Positions 1 to 10,309 of a stretch of DNA of 64,000 bases are shown piece by piece. The stretch lies in NCBI GenBank assembly GCA_015501605.1, contig JADNRZ010000008.1:682001-746000 (forward strand), given 5' to 3'. The DNA is from Panaeolus papilionaceus (lineage: Eukaryota > Basidiomycota > Agaricomycetes > Agaricales). Numbering within the stretch: the stretch's first letter is position 1; every line of letters begins with the position of its first letter. The notes under the pieces were generated by a model. It searched no databases and was not told the origin of the DNA. It saw only the letters and a program-made list of their open reading frames with translations. The translations under genes and the position numbers were made by a program.

Positions 1-128
1 TCCGAATCGTGTATCTGGAGCACATGGGTTTCGATGCGACTGGCGGTGCGTTATTTCTGCGATATTGATGGGGAATGTGTCTATGGTGGACAATTGTGAG
101 GGCATCCTTCATTGCGGATTCCCTGCGC

Positions 129-1470
129 TCACCGGGCGGCGAACCTAGATTGAAGTAAGCACGATGGGGGAAAGTGGTAAATGGAACAAGAAAGCAAGCC
201 GACCAATTGATATCTCACCCCACAGAAATGGATGAACTTGTTGAGGTTGACAATTTCACTGCTTCCAGGGGACTTTTCGATGTCATAGTCACTCATGAGC
301 GCTAAAGTGGTATTATCTGTTTGGCGGTGAGTTAGCGCAAGAAGGTCGCGTAACAATCGAGAATCCACTGACTGTCGAGGCCGAAGAGGGTCTTGAGATC
401 CTTGGGGTAATGAGTACTTACTTTACCGTCATCTGGCATCCTCATGGTTGCCAGGGTGCTTTCAGGTTTGTCAGACCTAAGATCGGCGTTCGCGCGGCGA
501 CTTTCGCTGAAAGATGTCAAGTAAAAATCTCGAGCGACAAATGCCGAGCCAAGTAAATAAGACATACGAATTGTGCAACGAATGAGTGAGCCTCTCCAGC
601 TCACGCTTGCTGCTGGCGATTTCATCCTGAAGATCTTGCGGAATATGGGCGCGAAGACACTCTGCAACGTGTGCCCTGACGAGCTCGTCGATCTGATCGG
701 TGATTTCTTGCTCCACTGTTAGCAAAATAGGATAGATGGGAAAAGGACGGGGGAAAAGGAAGCCAAGTTAGATGGCAAGACACGGAAAACGGATCTAGAA
801 TTAGTAACCCTGATCTTTCATTTCGTCGACGACGTTGTTCTGTAATAGCTCGTCAAGTATGCCTAAATGGGAGGCGATCACATCGAGTGGCCGACTCAAT
901 TTCTTCAGCAAAAAGACACATATCGGGGGGACGGATACCTTGGATCTCTGCGATGCCTTCTGTATGCTTCACATGCTGGTCATGCATTTGGTGTTGCAGG
1001 CTAGTATCGACAAGAAAACGTTCATTATTTCGTATGTCATGACATTCGAACCATCCAACCTCAGAACATCCTCTTTGCCTCCTAAACCATTTCCGAGCAG
1101 CGCAAGCTGAATAGAGTGGCTGTGTAAGCCATCTAACGCTTCCTAGAGTGCATAAAATGGGACAGAGCAGATGGGAAATGATGTCAGAAACGAATCATTA
1201 AGCAGTAGCGGAGAGACGGAGGGGGGCCGGGTCAAGTTAATGACGACACTCGCCGGTAAGATATAAGAAAGCCAAGGGCGGAAGACAAACCTTAAAATCA
1301 TGCATAGGTCCTTTGACATCGTCAATGGCCTTATTGGCTTTGAGAACATTGTCCTCAGCAGAAACGTCGTTATGGTTTTGAGTAGCATCGAGTGGAGAGC
1401 CATTCTCAGTCGTAGCAGTCGGCGTCGGCGGTGTCATGGCTCTTGAATTGGTAATATAATCAGTCGACAA
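129..1470 (-). CDS. Uncharacterised helical protein, seven exons
   Basis: I do not recognise a family. Joined by splice signals, the exons give about 260 residues. The start is either the ATG at 1470 or the in-frame ATG at 1437 (MTPPTPTATTEN). After a Thr/Pro/Asn-rich head of about 45 residues comes a helical, charged body. One exon holds LTVEQEITDQIDELVRAHV and the next QDEIASSKRELERLTHSLHN, both with heptad-like spacing. The tail carries NLNKFIHFCG and ends FAAR. Introns are 50-90 nt (for example GTAAGT at about 410 and GTATGT at about 555) and all joins keep one frame, so the gene looks intact. No membrane segment or signal peptide is visible. A coiled-coil scaffold protein is a guess. The existence of the gene is well supported; its function is not. 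Confidence 0.6.
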
Positions 1471-1958
1471 CGGGACAGAGTGTCTAGGTCACTAGGAGAA
1501 GGAGCCTATCGAGCGCGATCCCACAAGCCATAGCTTTTATATGACCAGGTTATGATGTCACAACACATGCAAGTTGGCCACTTGGGCACGCGGGAACCTG
1601 ATGCCACCATTCCAACAATGTGTTGATTGGTTCACCTCCCATCAACCGCGTCCAGACCAGAGCTCCACTCAGCTACGCAATATGACGCACACTGAGTTAC
1701 AGCCTCTAAGTACGATTACGAATTCCTGATGCAATAAGATAGCAAACAATCTATATTGTGCCGTGTATTGGGTGTCTATAAATCTGATACCAGGTACCTA
1801 TTAATGATAAAATCAGTTATACATAAATGAGCGATGGGGGGCATGCAGCTGCTGGTTAAAAGTACTGAGAGAATGCCTGGTCTATCCGGGGGAATGTTAG
1901 GAGAAATGGTGAATGCAGAAAAATACACTTGTCACTCAGTGGCCTTTAATCGGTTAGA
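1471..1958. other. Intergenic, 488 nt
   Basis: This stretch lies between the start of the uncharacterised gene and the stop codon of the ABC transporter, both on the minus strand. It must hold the promoter of the former and the 3' end of the latter. I see no coding exon or repeat in it. Confidence 0.5.
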
Positions 1959-4930
1959 TCATGAGCGAGAGGAAGATGGGGTGGCCATAGTTTCCACCAC
2001 ATCAGCAGACGACTGGGCATCCTCTTCAACAGTCTCCTCTACCACTTCCTCTACCACCTCTTCAACTTCCGGTTCTTGTCCTGCTGTTGCGTCGCTAGCT
2101 GCCAAACTCTCGCCAGCTGCTGCATTCAGCTGTGCAGCCATCAAAGCGCGGAAACGAGAGTCTTCCTTATCAACCTATGATGTCAAGGGGGTAGGGGATG
2201 TACGAATTTAGCGATCATCCAACCAATAGAAAATCGTGTCATGATCAAGTCGCTTACAAGTTCTCGATACGTCCCCGACTCCACAATCCTTCCCCCCTCC
2301 AAAACGACGATCCTCTCCGCTCTGGCAATTGTGGAAAGGCGGTGAGCCACAAACAAGACCGTTGTACTCCTTGATCGCAGAATTCTATCCACGGCATCAT
2401 TGACCTAAATGAATAAGGAGTTGAGGGACGATCCTCCAGTTGCTTTGTAAGGACGTTGCTTACCCTTCGCTCCGAGGTAGCATCCAGAGAAGAGGTAGCT
2501 TCGTCCAGAGCAAGAATAACAGGTTTCTTCAACAAGGCACGGGCAATAGCTAGTCGCTGACGCTGTCCACCACTCAGACTAAGTCGACCAACTGCAAGAA
2601 AAAAATTCAGCAAAGAGACCCAGAACACCACTTCATTATCCTCACTTGGAGTATCAAATCCCTTGGGCATGCCCCACACAAATTCACAGTTGGCTTCGCG
2701 TGCGGCTTGTTCAATCTCTTCCCTCGTCGCATCCGGATTGCCGAATGCAATATTGTCCGCAATTGTGCCAGTGAACAGTACCGGATCCTGGGGTACAACT
2801 CCTATAATTTGTCGCCATGACGTAGTAGAAAATTCCCGGATATCTAGGAAGAAGAAAAAACAGCCGATGGATGTTAAATGAGCTCATACTGACATAGCAT
2901 TAGAGAGACACATACCAACACCGTCGTAAGTTACCTTCCCTCGGATAGGGTCATAGTACCTTAAAAGCAGCGAGTGAATTGAAGACTTTCCACCTCCGCT
3001 CTCTCCGCTGTGGATATTAAGATAAGATACCTTCCAAGTATAACCGATGACAGAAACCACGTACACAATAGCCACACTCTCTCCAACACCAATCTCAAGA
3101 TTGAAGTCCTTGAGGATTTCTACGCCTTTACGGCTGGGGTATTCGAACCCTACATTATCAAAACGCACGACACCTAGATGATCACGGGTAACTTCACGGC
3201 CAACACCATGAGGAATGACAGGTGTCCTCTCTAAGACTTCGAAAATACGTTCTCCTGCTCCAACTCCGCGCATGATGGAGGACTTGCATAATCAATTTTC
3301 AACGTCAGCTCCTGGAGATTTAAAAGTTGCAGGCTTACGAAGAAGGACCTAATGACGATGGGGGTTAGACTTTTTTAATGATCTGCAACTTAGGAGTGGA
3401 GAGAGCCACATACGTGAGCATTTGGAGACCACTGCCTACGTATGCCGTATAGAGAAGTAAACTGGTTAAGTCTCCGACAGTAATGGCACCCTGTGAAACG
3501 AGTGTCCCTCCTAGAGCCAATGTTAGATCATGAACTATAAAAGTTCGTCGATCGCGTACCATATCCAAGTAAAGCTAGAATGGTCACATTTCCACTCCAT
3601 CCAGTGCTTCCAAAGAAGATTCCACTAGCGATTGCCTCACGCCTGGCAAGCACCAAAACCTTTTGAATGCGTTCATGGAATTTCTTCTCCTCTTGTGGGA
3701 CTGCGTTGAAAGATTGGACGGTGCGCAGTGCTGATAAAGACTCATTTGCGATCTTGGTCATTTCACCCATGGCTTCCTGTGTTTTGTTTGAAAGCTTCTT
3801 TAGGTATCGTCCGTAGAAAACCTGAGCGGAAGAGGTGAGCTTGACACTTCAATAAAGCCCGGTTTACCTACAGCTCCAAGAGAGACAGGTGGCACAACAG
3901 CGAGCATAAGAGCCGTTAAGGTTGGCGAGACGTAGAACATAGCACCCACTAGGAGCATGTGTGAGATTACGAGTCCTCTACCAATTGCAACACTCACATC
4001 CAACAGTGGACATTACAACAGCGCGAAGACCGTCAGAAAGGTTCTGAGTTACGCTAAATGAGGGTTAATACGCGCCATGAACCATATTGAGATATCATAC
4101 CTTTCTCCGACAATACTCGCATCGGCACTAAGCCGACTTAACACGTCTCCTTCGCCTCGTTCAACGAATTCAACCTCTTGCCGGAGCGCAGCGCCATACA
4201 TACGCTCACGAAGACGAGCAACAATTCTTTGTCCTGGATGACGCAAGTATAAATTAGTTGGACACAAACAAAACATGAGAGTTCATGTGCGTGTACCTGA
4301 TAGCCTCATTAACATTGCTCGACCAGCGTTGGCAAACCCTCCGATCGTAAAGAGTAAGAAGAGCCCAAATGAAGCCTGCCAAGTTGTTAAACCAAAGGGA
4401 ATTTGCTGCAACATAGGCTATGTTAATACAATCGGTCCAGAATGAAGACAAATTATTCTCACAGGATCATTAGACGAGAAGTAGTCGATGAGCTTTCCAA
4501 TAGTGAAGGGCACACTCATAGAAACCGCGGACGAGACGAGCAGCAAACCAATACCTATCAGTATGGGTTTCTTCTCTGGTTTTGCCAGTGAAACGATCTT
4601 CTTAAACGAAGATGAAGTCTTGGGAGACCGTAGCGCATCCATTATCCTCGACCCAGCCGATTTCTTCGCCGTTGAAGGTACTTCCGACGCTGAAGCAGCA
4701 GCAGCAGCAGCAGGTTTCTTCGCCGTTGAACCATAGCCTCGGAATGCAATCGTCAAAGTCGTCCAAGGTGCAGAACGAAATCCAACATTTATGCTCGCAC
4801 CCAGTTGGCCAATGGGTTTGTTAATATGTGTAGCAGCAATGCGGTAACTCCGGTTTGTAACATTTCGGAGGACGCAATTTGCTGGGGATACCGTAGGCCG
4901 TAAACACGACCTGGCCCAGATACCAATCAT
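1959..4930 (-). CDS. MDL1: Mitochondrial ABC half-transporter, Mdl1/ABCB type
   Basis: ABC exporter half-transporter expected in the mitochondrial inner membrane. Yeast Mdl1 exports peptides made by matrix proteolysis. The first 60 residues are rich in Arg, Ser and Ala with few acids, as in a presequence ([16 protein letters not shown]). An Ala-rich linker and a membrane domain of several hydrophobic segments follow, starting at [18 protein letters not shown]. The nucleotide-binding domain is complete: Walker [10 protein letters not shown] (split by an intron just before it), signature [15 protein letters not shown], Walker [14 protein letters not shown] and H-loop VAHRLST. The protein ends in a Glu-rich tail near 2000-2080. 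About 12 short introns interrupt it. It is transcribed divergently from the clathrin light chain gene 354 bp away. Mdl2 or another ABCB member cannot be excluded by eye. Confidence 0.9.
4681..4737. repeat. Imperfect repeat with GCA tract coding poly-Ala
   Basis: A run of GCA/GCT triplets around 4697-4712 encodes AAAAAA in the ABC transporter. It is flanked by two near-identical copies of a short unit coding for STAKK followed by P or S (TTCTTCGCCGTTGAA at about 4660 and 4717). It lies in the linker between presequence and membrane domain, where length variation should be tolerated. Confidence 0.6.
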
Positions 4931-5284
4931 GGCTCTTGGTCGTCGTTACAGGACGTTTTCGTGGCTCCGGGCACTACGTCGTCGTGTGTAGTCGTGTGCG
5001 GCTGGGAGTTAGGTGGTCGTGGAAGGAGAACTCGATTAAGCCGACCTGCTTCATCACTGTAAGCGACGGGAATGGTCCTTTCTGCAAACACCGAGCCGGA
5101 AGTAAACTTTGATGCGGATAGTTTATCTTATCTTATCTCTTAATAATTAAATTAGGAAGTTGGATAGATCTTCCATTTTGAGACAAAGTTCCCACTACCA
5201 TCGTCGTTATATCCAAAGAGCTATACGTTGTGCTCATAAAGCAGCAGTCACTCACAACCAACCCTTTCAACACCAAAACACATC
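4931..5284. promoter_or_regulatory. Divergent promoter region, MDL1 and CLC1
   Basis: These 354 bp separate two start codons that point away from each other, so both promoters must lie here. The stretch contains an AT-rich block near 5125-5155 (TTATCTTATCTTATCTCTTAA) and a C/A-rich leader just before the clathrin ATG. No specific factor site is claimed. Confidence 0.5.
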
Positions 5285-6329
5285 ATGAGCGACTTTCTAT
5301 CTCGGGAGGCTGACATTCTAGGTGGAGAGTTCTCTTCATCTGGCGGAGGAAATGGAAATACCGAAATCGACTGGGACCGCGCCGCGTCACAATTCCCCGA
5401 CATCTCACTCGACGGAGAGGGCGACATCCCAGCACCTGGTGGTGTTGCTAGGAGCAGCAGTGGCTTCTCTTTCGATGACTTTGGGACACCACCTCAGCAT
5501 CCTGTCACTATCACTGGCAACGACGAGCTAGACGAGTTTGAGAATAACTTCCCTGAAATTGAAGTTCCCGCTGCTCAGGTGAGCTGGTCTATCGGTTTAC
5601 GTGATTTCACCGGATGCGTTGGATGTCTAGGCAGTATTGGATGGTCCATGCTGTTAGGATACATCGTCATTCAATGATTAACTTGGTCTTGTGCATTGGC
5701 AGACGTACTGATTCATCTTCAATTCTCGCAGCCTCAAGCACAGCCATCATACAACGCCCCAACTCCCTTCGCTCCTAAACCACAATCATCAGCACTTTCT
5801 ACCACTCCTATCTTCACTCAAACCATTGAGGACGAGCCCCAGGTCATCCGGTAAGGATATCTATTCCGTCGTCCCTGATAATATATTAATCAAGACCATC
5901 CTAGCGACTGGCGCGAAAAGCAACAAGCCGAAATTAAGGCGCGAGACGAGGCTTCAAAAGCTCGTCGCAACGAGACCATCGACAAAGCTGAACGTTCCAT
6001 CGAGGAGTTCTACGAAAACTACGCCGACAAGAAGAAGAAAGCCATCCGTGACAACAAGTAAGTTGGCCTGCTTGAGTTATTTCCTTGCCAGAAGAAACTC
6101 ATCAACTGTGCACAGGAACTCTGAGGCCGAATATCTTGCTGACCTCAACGCGTCTCTCTCTTCTGGCACCACTTGGGAGCGCATCTGCACCCTGATTGAC
6201 CTGCAAAACTCCCAAAGCAAGACTCATGCTAGGACAGGTGCTGGCACCACTGACCTGACGAGGTTCAAGGATGTCCTTCTTAGGTTGAAGCGCGAGGGAG
6301 ACAGGGCTCCTGGTGCTGCTGGTTATTAA
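5285..6329 (+). CDS. CLC1: Clathrin light chain
   Basis: Light chain of clathrin. It binds the heavy-chain hub and tunes coat assembly and actin coupling in endocytosis and trans-Golgi traffic. Four exons (5285-5578, 5732-5850, 5905-6057, 6116-6329) join in frame to 259 residues. The acidic N-terminus contains DELDEFENNFPEIE, matching the conserved acidic/Phe motif of light chains. The middle exon is a charged helix, DWREKQQAEIKARDEASKA, the heavy-chain-binding segment. The C-terminus reads TTWERICTLIDLQNSQSK and RFKDVLLRLKREG, the standard fungal light-chain end. The first intron (153 nt) is longer than the others. The start is the only ATG before the acidic segment and follows a CA-rich leader. 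Identification is firm. Confidence 0.97.
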
Positions 6330-6632
6330 ACTAGTCCATGGATCTTATCTCCCGTTGAACCAAGTGTTTTCCGTTGTATATCCCCCTCTTTAATCACGGA
6401 GCTGTTGTTGGTTTAATCTTAGTTGATGCAATGCATTTTCTGGAGTTGTTTGTTAAGTAGTCTGATGTGGCGAAAGCCAGCTTGGAACACCTTTGGACAT
6501 AAAAGTCGTCAAACTAGATGAACGGTATATTATACAAGCCAAGCCTATTTATACTGGAGAAACCAAAAATCCAATGATCCAGAAAGGTATTAGGGCGCTA
6601 AACATTGGCAAGAGTCGGACACGACGCCGAAA
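6330..6632. other. Convergent 3' region
   Basis: About 300 bp lie between the stop codons of the clathrin light chain and the lipase-like gene, which converge here. It holds T-rich 3'-UTR-like sequence and nothing else that I recognise. Confidence 0.5.
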
Positions 6633-8223
6633 TTACATCTTGGCTCGACTAGCGGTGACCCCAGTCGGTTCAGGTCCAGCCTCAGTAACAGATTCCACAC
6701 CTGCTGTCGCCTTGGAGGACAGCTCAGGGGCAGTTTCGGCTTGCGGTTTGGGCGCAGGAATGGTCAGGTGCTCCTCAATAAACGAGACAATCTCGTCTGC
6801 GAGTCTTTCCTGGACGCCATCAGGTTCATTTTGAAGTTCGTGATACCCTCCCTAGAGACACTACAGGTTAGTATAGGAAGGTGTCTGTGTGGATGATAAA
6901 CGTACGGGGAAGAGGGTGATTCGCTTCTTCTCGGCCAGAATGCGGTCATGAAGTAACTGGGTTGCTTTGTGTGAAGTAACCTAGATAACAAAAAATCAAC
7001 AGGTGGGTTTTCTTCGAAACCAACTCTAGTTCAAACCTTATCCTCGGTTCCATGGACAAAGAGTGCCTGTAACGATGTGAATTTCAGAAATTTCAGGGGG
7101 CATTGGAAGTGTACTGACGGGAAGATGCTTTGGCCAATGGACGTGTGCAGCCTTGACAATGTTCTCGCCCTGCATGACGAAATAAAAATCATGAATTTCT
7201 CTCAACCAATTCGTGGACTTACTTTCAAAATCATATCAGCAACATTCTTTAAGCCACCTGCCTGCTTAACGAGAGGATCCTTCATGTACGCCTCGCCGAC
7301 AGCAGGATCATGTGATAAATCCTAAATACCATCGTCGACCGTGAGCCTCAGCGACGCCAGATAATCACTGAAGCACGAAGCTGGTAAACACGTACGGAAG
7401 GGTTGACAGTGGTTGGGATGAGCACGTTTGGCGCAACTGTGCTAGCCCTGCTCGCCACCCATTTCAAGACCTTACCGGTAGGCTTTGCCTGTTCAAGGAG
7501 TGGGCTGGTAGCAATAACCCCAGACAACTTGTCAAGTATGGAGCAATGAGGGCCGTCCTTCCCCTGTGTAGCAAAGCCGCAGACTTCACCACCACCCTAC
7601 GTCAAGGTGACAATGTTTAGAGTTGGTAAGCACCTGAACGTATTGCTTAGAATGAAGAGACACACCATCGAGTGACCCATGAGGAACAAGGGCAAACCGG
7701 GGAAGGTGGTTGCGGCATGGTTCAGAGCCCAAGCAATATCCGCCTGCTGTTCTTTCCATGTCGTCTTTCCGTATGCACTGTTCTTTCCCTTCTTCCCGGT
7801 CGTGTCCATAGCAGTTAGACCAAACCCTCTCTGGTCGAACGTGAAGATAGCAATGCCCTTCGAAGCAAGGACAGGATGGAAGTGCTGGTACCTTGCTACG
7901 TGCTCTGCAAAGCCATGCACGAACACAGCTACTGCTTTAGCTGGCGTCGAAGCAGGGGGTGTGTAGGTGCGCGTGTAGAACTTGGTATCGGAAGGGCCTT
8001 CAAGCCATTCCTCGGTATACGGTTGCGCCGAGGTCATTATGCTGAACTGTTTTGTAAGTCTCGTGCGGGTACGTGATGCGGTTTGGGTTAAAGGAAGACG
8101 CAAAGTCAAGAGCCGTGTTTGGAATGACTCGGAATTGGTATTTACGATAGACCTGTGATAAGCTCGGATTCTCGCCGAGTGGATGGGCCTAAGCCTTTGA
8201 ACGAACCTGGTCACGGAGAACAT
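6633..8223 (-). CDS. Monoglyceride-lipase-like alpha/beta hydrolase
   Basis: Serine hydrolase of the Hydrolase_4 / monoacylglycerol lipase family (yeast Yju3, human MGLL), which splits monoacylglycerols into fatty acid and glycerol. Visible landmarks are the oxyanion strand VFVHGFAEHVARYQ, then FTFDQRGFGL, and the nucleophile elbow GHSM, completed as GHSMGG across an intron at about 7640-7680. Downstream, HGTEDKVT carries the acid and GGYHELQNEPD the catalytic His. A Pro/Glu/Ala-rich tail of about 35 residues follows, ending in SRAKM. Two starts are possible. The ATG at 8037 (MTSAQPYTEEWL) gives the usual family N-terminus. The ATG at 8223 adds 62 residues rich in Arg, Ser and Thr with almost no acids, like a mitochondrial presequence. 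About seven exons. The hydrolase call is firm; the exact substrate is inferred. Confidence 0.88.
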
Positions 8224-8896
8224 GAGTGCCGTGCGGGGAACTCTGTTTTAGTTTGTGGTGGATGCCAAACTTTAACACAGCTCAATTATTTTGAGAGTGC
8301 TCTGATGTCGCTTAACTCTCTTCCATCTCCATCTAATTATCTTCAGCTTGACTTGCACTGCAGTTTCATCGGTTTTGGGGGAAATAGCCCAATATTCACC
8401 TTTATTAAAGGGTTTCCAAACTGGACGACTTGTTGAAAACGTAATTCCTTTGGAATGTGGCAAAACCCCATTTGCAGGGTCCTCCTTTCGTATTCATGGC
8501 AGCATACATTATTCAACACGTTTATCCTATGTCCTTGAGCTCTACGGATATGATTCTGGCAGAGTGAACAACTATCAGGAGCTTGGTATAGGGGCAGCAA
8601 CCCAACTATTACGCCGGGCCGCAATATAAAGCCGGACCGATGTACTCGAATAGCACACTGGTCGCAGAGTCATGCCTTGATGGCGAAGCCTACTTTCCGG
8701 CTCGCCTACCGTACCTAAAGGTGGAGAGAATCATCCAGAAGAATTGAATTCATGACAATCTTGTGCTGGCATATAAAAAAGGTTGCATCGAGGACGTCGA
8801 GAGAACCATTCTTCCTAACTTTCACCTTCAAGCATCAGCTCGATATCTTTATTCTTCTGTATCCCTTGATTTATTGGAACCCGTCAATTTAGCAAA
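8224..8896. other. Intergenic, divergent promoter region
   Basis: This 673-bp gap separates the lipase gene (leftward) and the aldo/keto reductase (rightward). Short open frames occur on both strands, but none shows splice continuity or family similarity. The only element I can point to is the TATA-like sequence at 8771-8780. Confidence 0.5.
8771..8780 (+). promoter_or_regulatory. TATA-like element of the aldo/keto reductase
   Basis: The sequence ATATAAAAAA lies about 120 bp upstream of the reductase ATG, followed by a C/T-rich leader. Spacing and sequence fit a fungal TATA box, but no transcript start is known. Confidence 0.4.
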
Positions 8897-10112
8897 ATGT
8901 CATTTGGAAAGACAATCACCCTCTCTACTGGACAGGAGCTGCCCCAGATCGGTCTGGGTACCTGGTTGTCCAAGCCTCATGAAGTTGAAAATGCTGTGTG
9001 TGGAATCTCATTCCATCATCCAACCGAAACATTTCAACCCTAATCAAGCTTCAAACGACAGGTTGAGATCGCTGTCCGAAATGGCTATCGCCACCTCGAT
9101 CTCGCTATGGTGTACCAAAACCAAGACGAAGTCGGCAGAGCCCTCAAGAAGGTTATTCCCTCAGTCGTTCAGCGCGAGGAGCTCTTCATCACCTCGAAGC
9201 TTTGGAACCACTCTCATCAACCACAAGAGGTAGAGAAAGAGCTCGACGAGACCCTCGCTCAGCTCGGACTTGACTACGTTGATCTCTATCGTAAGTTTTG
9301 TTGATCCTGATCAGGTTGGCCAAAAATAACTGGGTTGGTATATTTTTCGTCCTGTAGTGATCCACTGGCCTATCGCTTTCGCTCCTGGCCGGGGCATGTT
9401 CCCTTCTCATCCTAACATCCCAGGTGAAGTCGAAATTGATAACAAGACCACCCTGGTCGATACCTGGAAAGCGATGATTGCTCTCCCAAAACACAAGGTC
9501 GGTGCTTCATTGAAATTCGCCTCGAAGAGGCACTCACATAATGTACAGGTTAAAGCCATTGGTGTCTCTAACTTCACCGTTGAGCACCTGAAGGCCATTA
9601 TCGAGGAGACTGGCGTTGTTCCCGTAAGCTCACTGCAAGAGATATCAAACATTACACTCATGTTGACTGTCGTACAGGTTGCCAACCAAGTCGAAGCACA
9701 CCCCCTTCTCCCCCAAGACGATCTCGTTGAGTTCTGCAAAGAACATAACATCCACATCACTGCCTACAGCCCTCTCGGCAACAACCTAGTTGGAAAACCC
9801 CAGTTGACCGAGCACGCCGTGGTCAAGGAGGTCGCTGACAAGCTCAATGCAACCCCAGCTCAAATCCTCGTTGCATGGGGCGCACACCGCGGCTACTCTG
9901 TCATTCCGAAGAGCGTCCAGGAGCACCGCATCATTTCCAATTTCAAGCAGGTCGAGTTGAGCCAGGAGGACTACGAGAAGATTACCAGCATCGGAGTGAA
10001 CAACCGCACTAGGTTCAACATTCCCAGAGCCACCAATACCCCTCGATGGGATATTAACCTCTTCAACGAGCCAGAGGAGCAGGATGCTGCATTTGTCGTC
10101 AATGTCTCTTGA
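8897..10112 (+). CDS. Aldo/keto reductase
   Basis: NAD(P)H-dependent reductase of the AKR superfamily, a cytosolic (beta/alpha)8 barrel reducing aldehydes and ketones. Five exons (8897-8995, 9062-9290, 9358-9497, 9549-9623, 9678-10112) give 325 residues, the usual AKR length. The N-terminal strand [13 protein letters not shown] is canonical. The catalytic tetrad is visible: Asp and Tyr in [15 protein letters not shown], Lys in [10 protein letters not shown], His in LIHWP. Further family marks are [23 protein letters not shown] and the cofactor-binding VIPKS. Residue QNQ replaces the commoner GNE after the Tyr, a mild variation. The C-terminal loop, which sets substrate specificity, is long, so the substrate cannot be named. 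Chosen start: the first ATG in frame with the barrel. Confidence 0.95.
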
Positions 10113-10309
10113 GAAAATCCATGATGCTGGGGCTTACTATTAAGTATGAAGCAAATGTATAACTTAAAGTAGTGATCAAAAAGTTTCGAGCGTGTAAACG
10201 ATATGATTGTTTATTGTAGACGTTATATATTTTTTTCCAACTGAGACCAAAGGGGAATACACAAATTCCAATCGCACCAGAATAAACGAGGGAGTCACCT
10301 TGAAATAAA

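Noticed and set aside
1834..2211. 125-codon plus-strand frame, Ser/Thr-rich
   Set aside because: It is the antisense of the acidic C-terminal exon of the ABC transporter, whose joined frame is clearly the real one.
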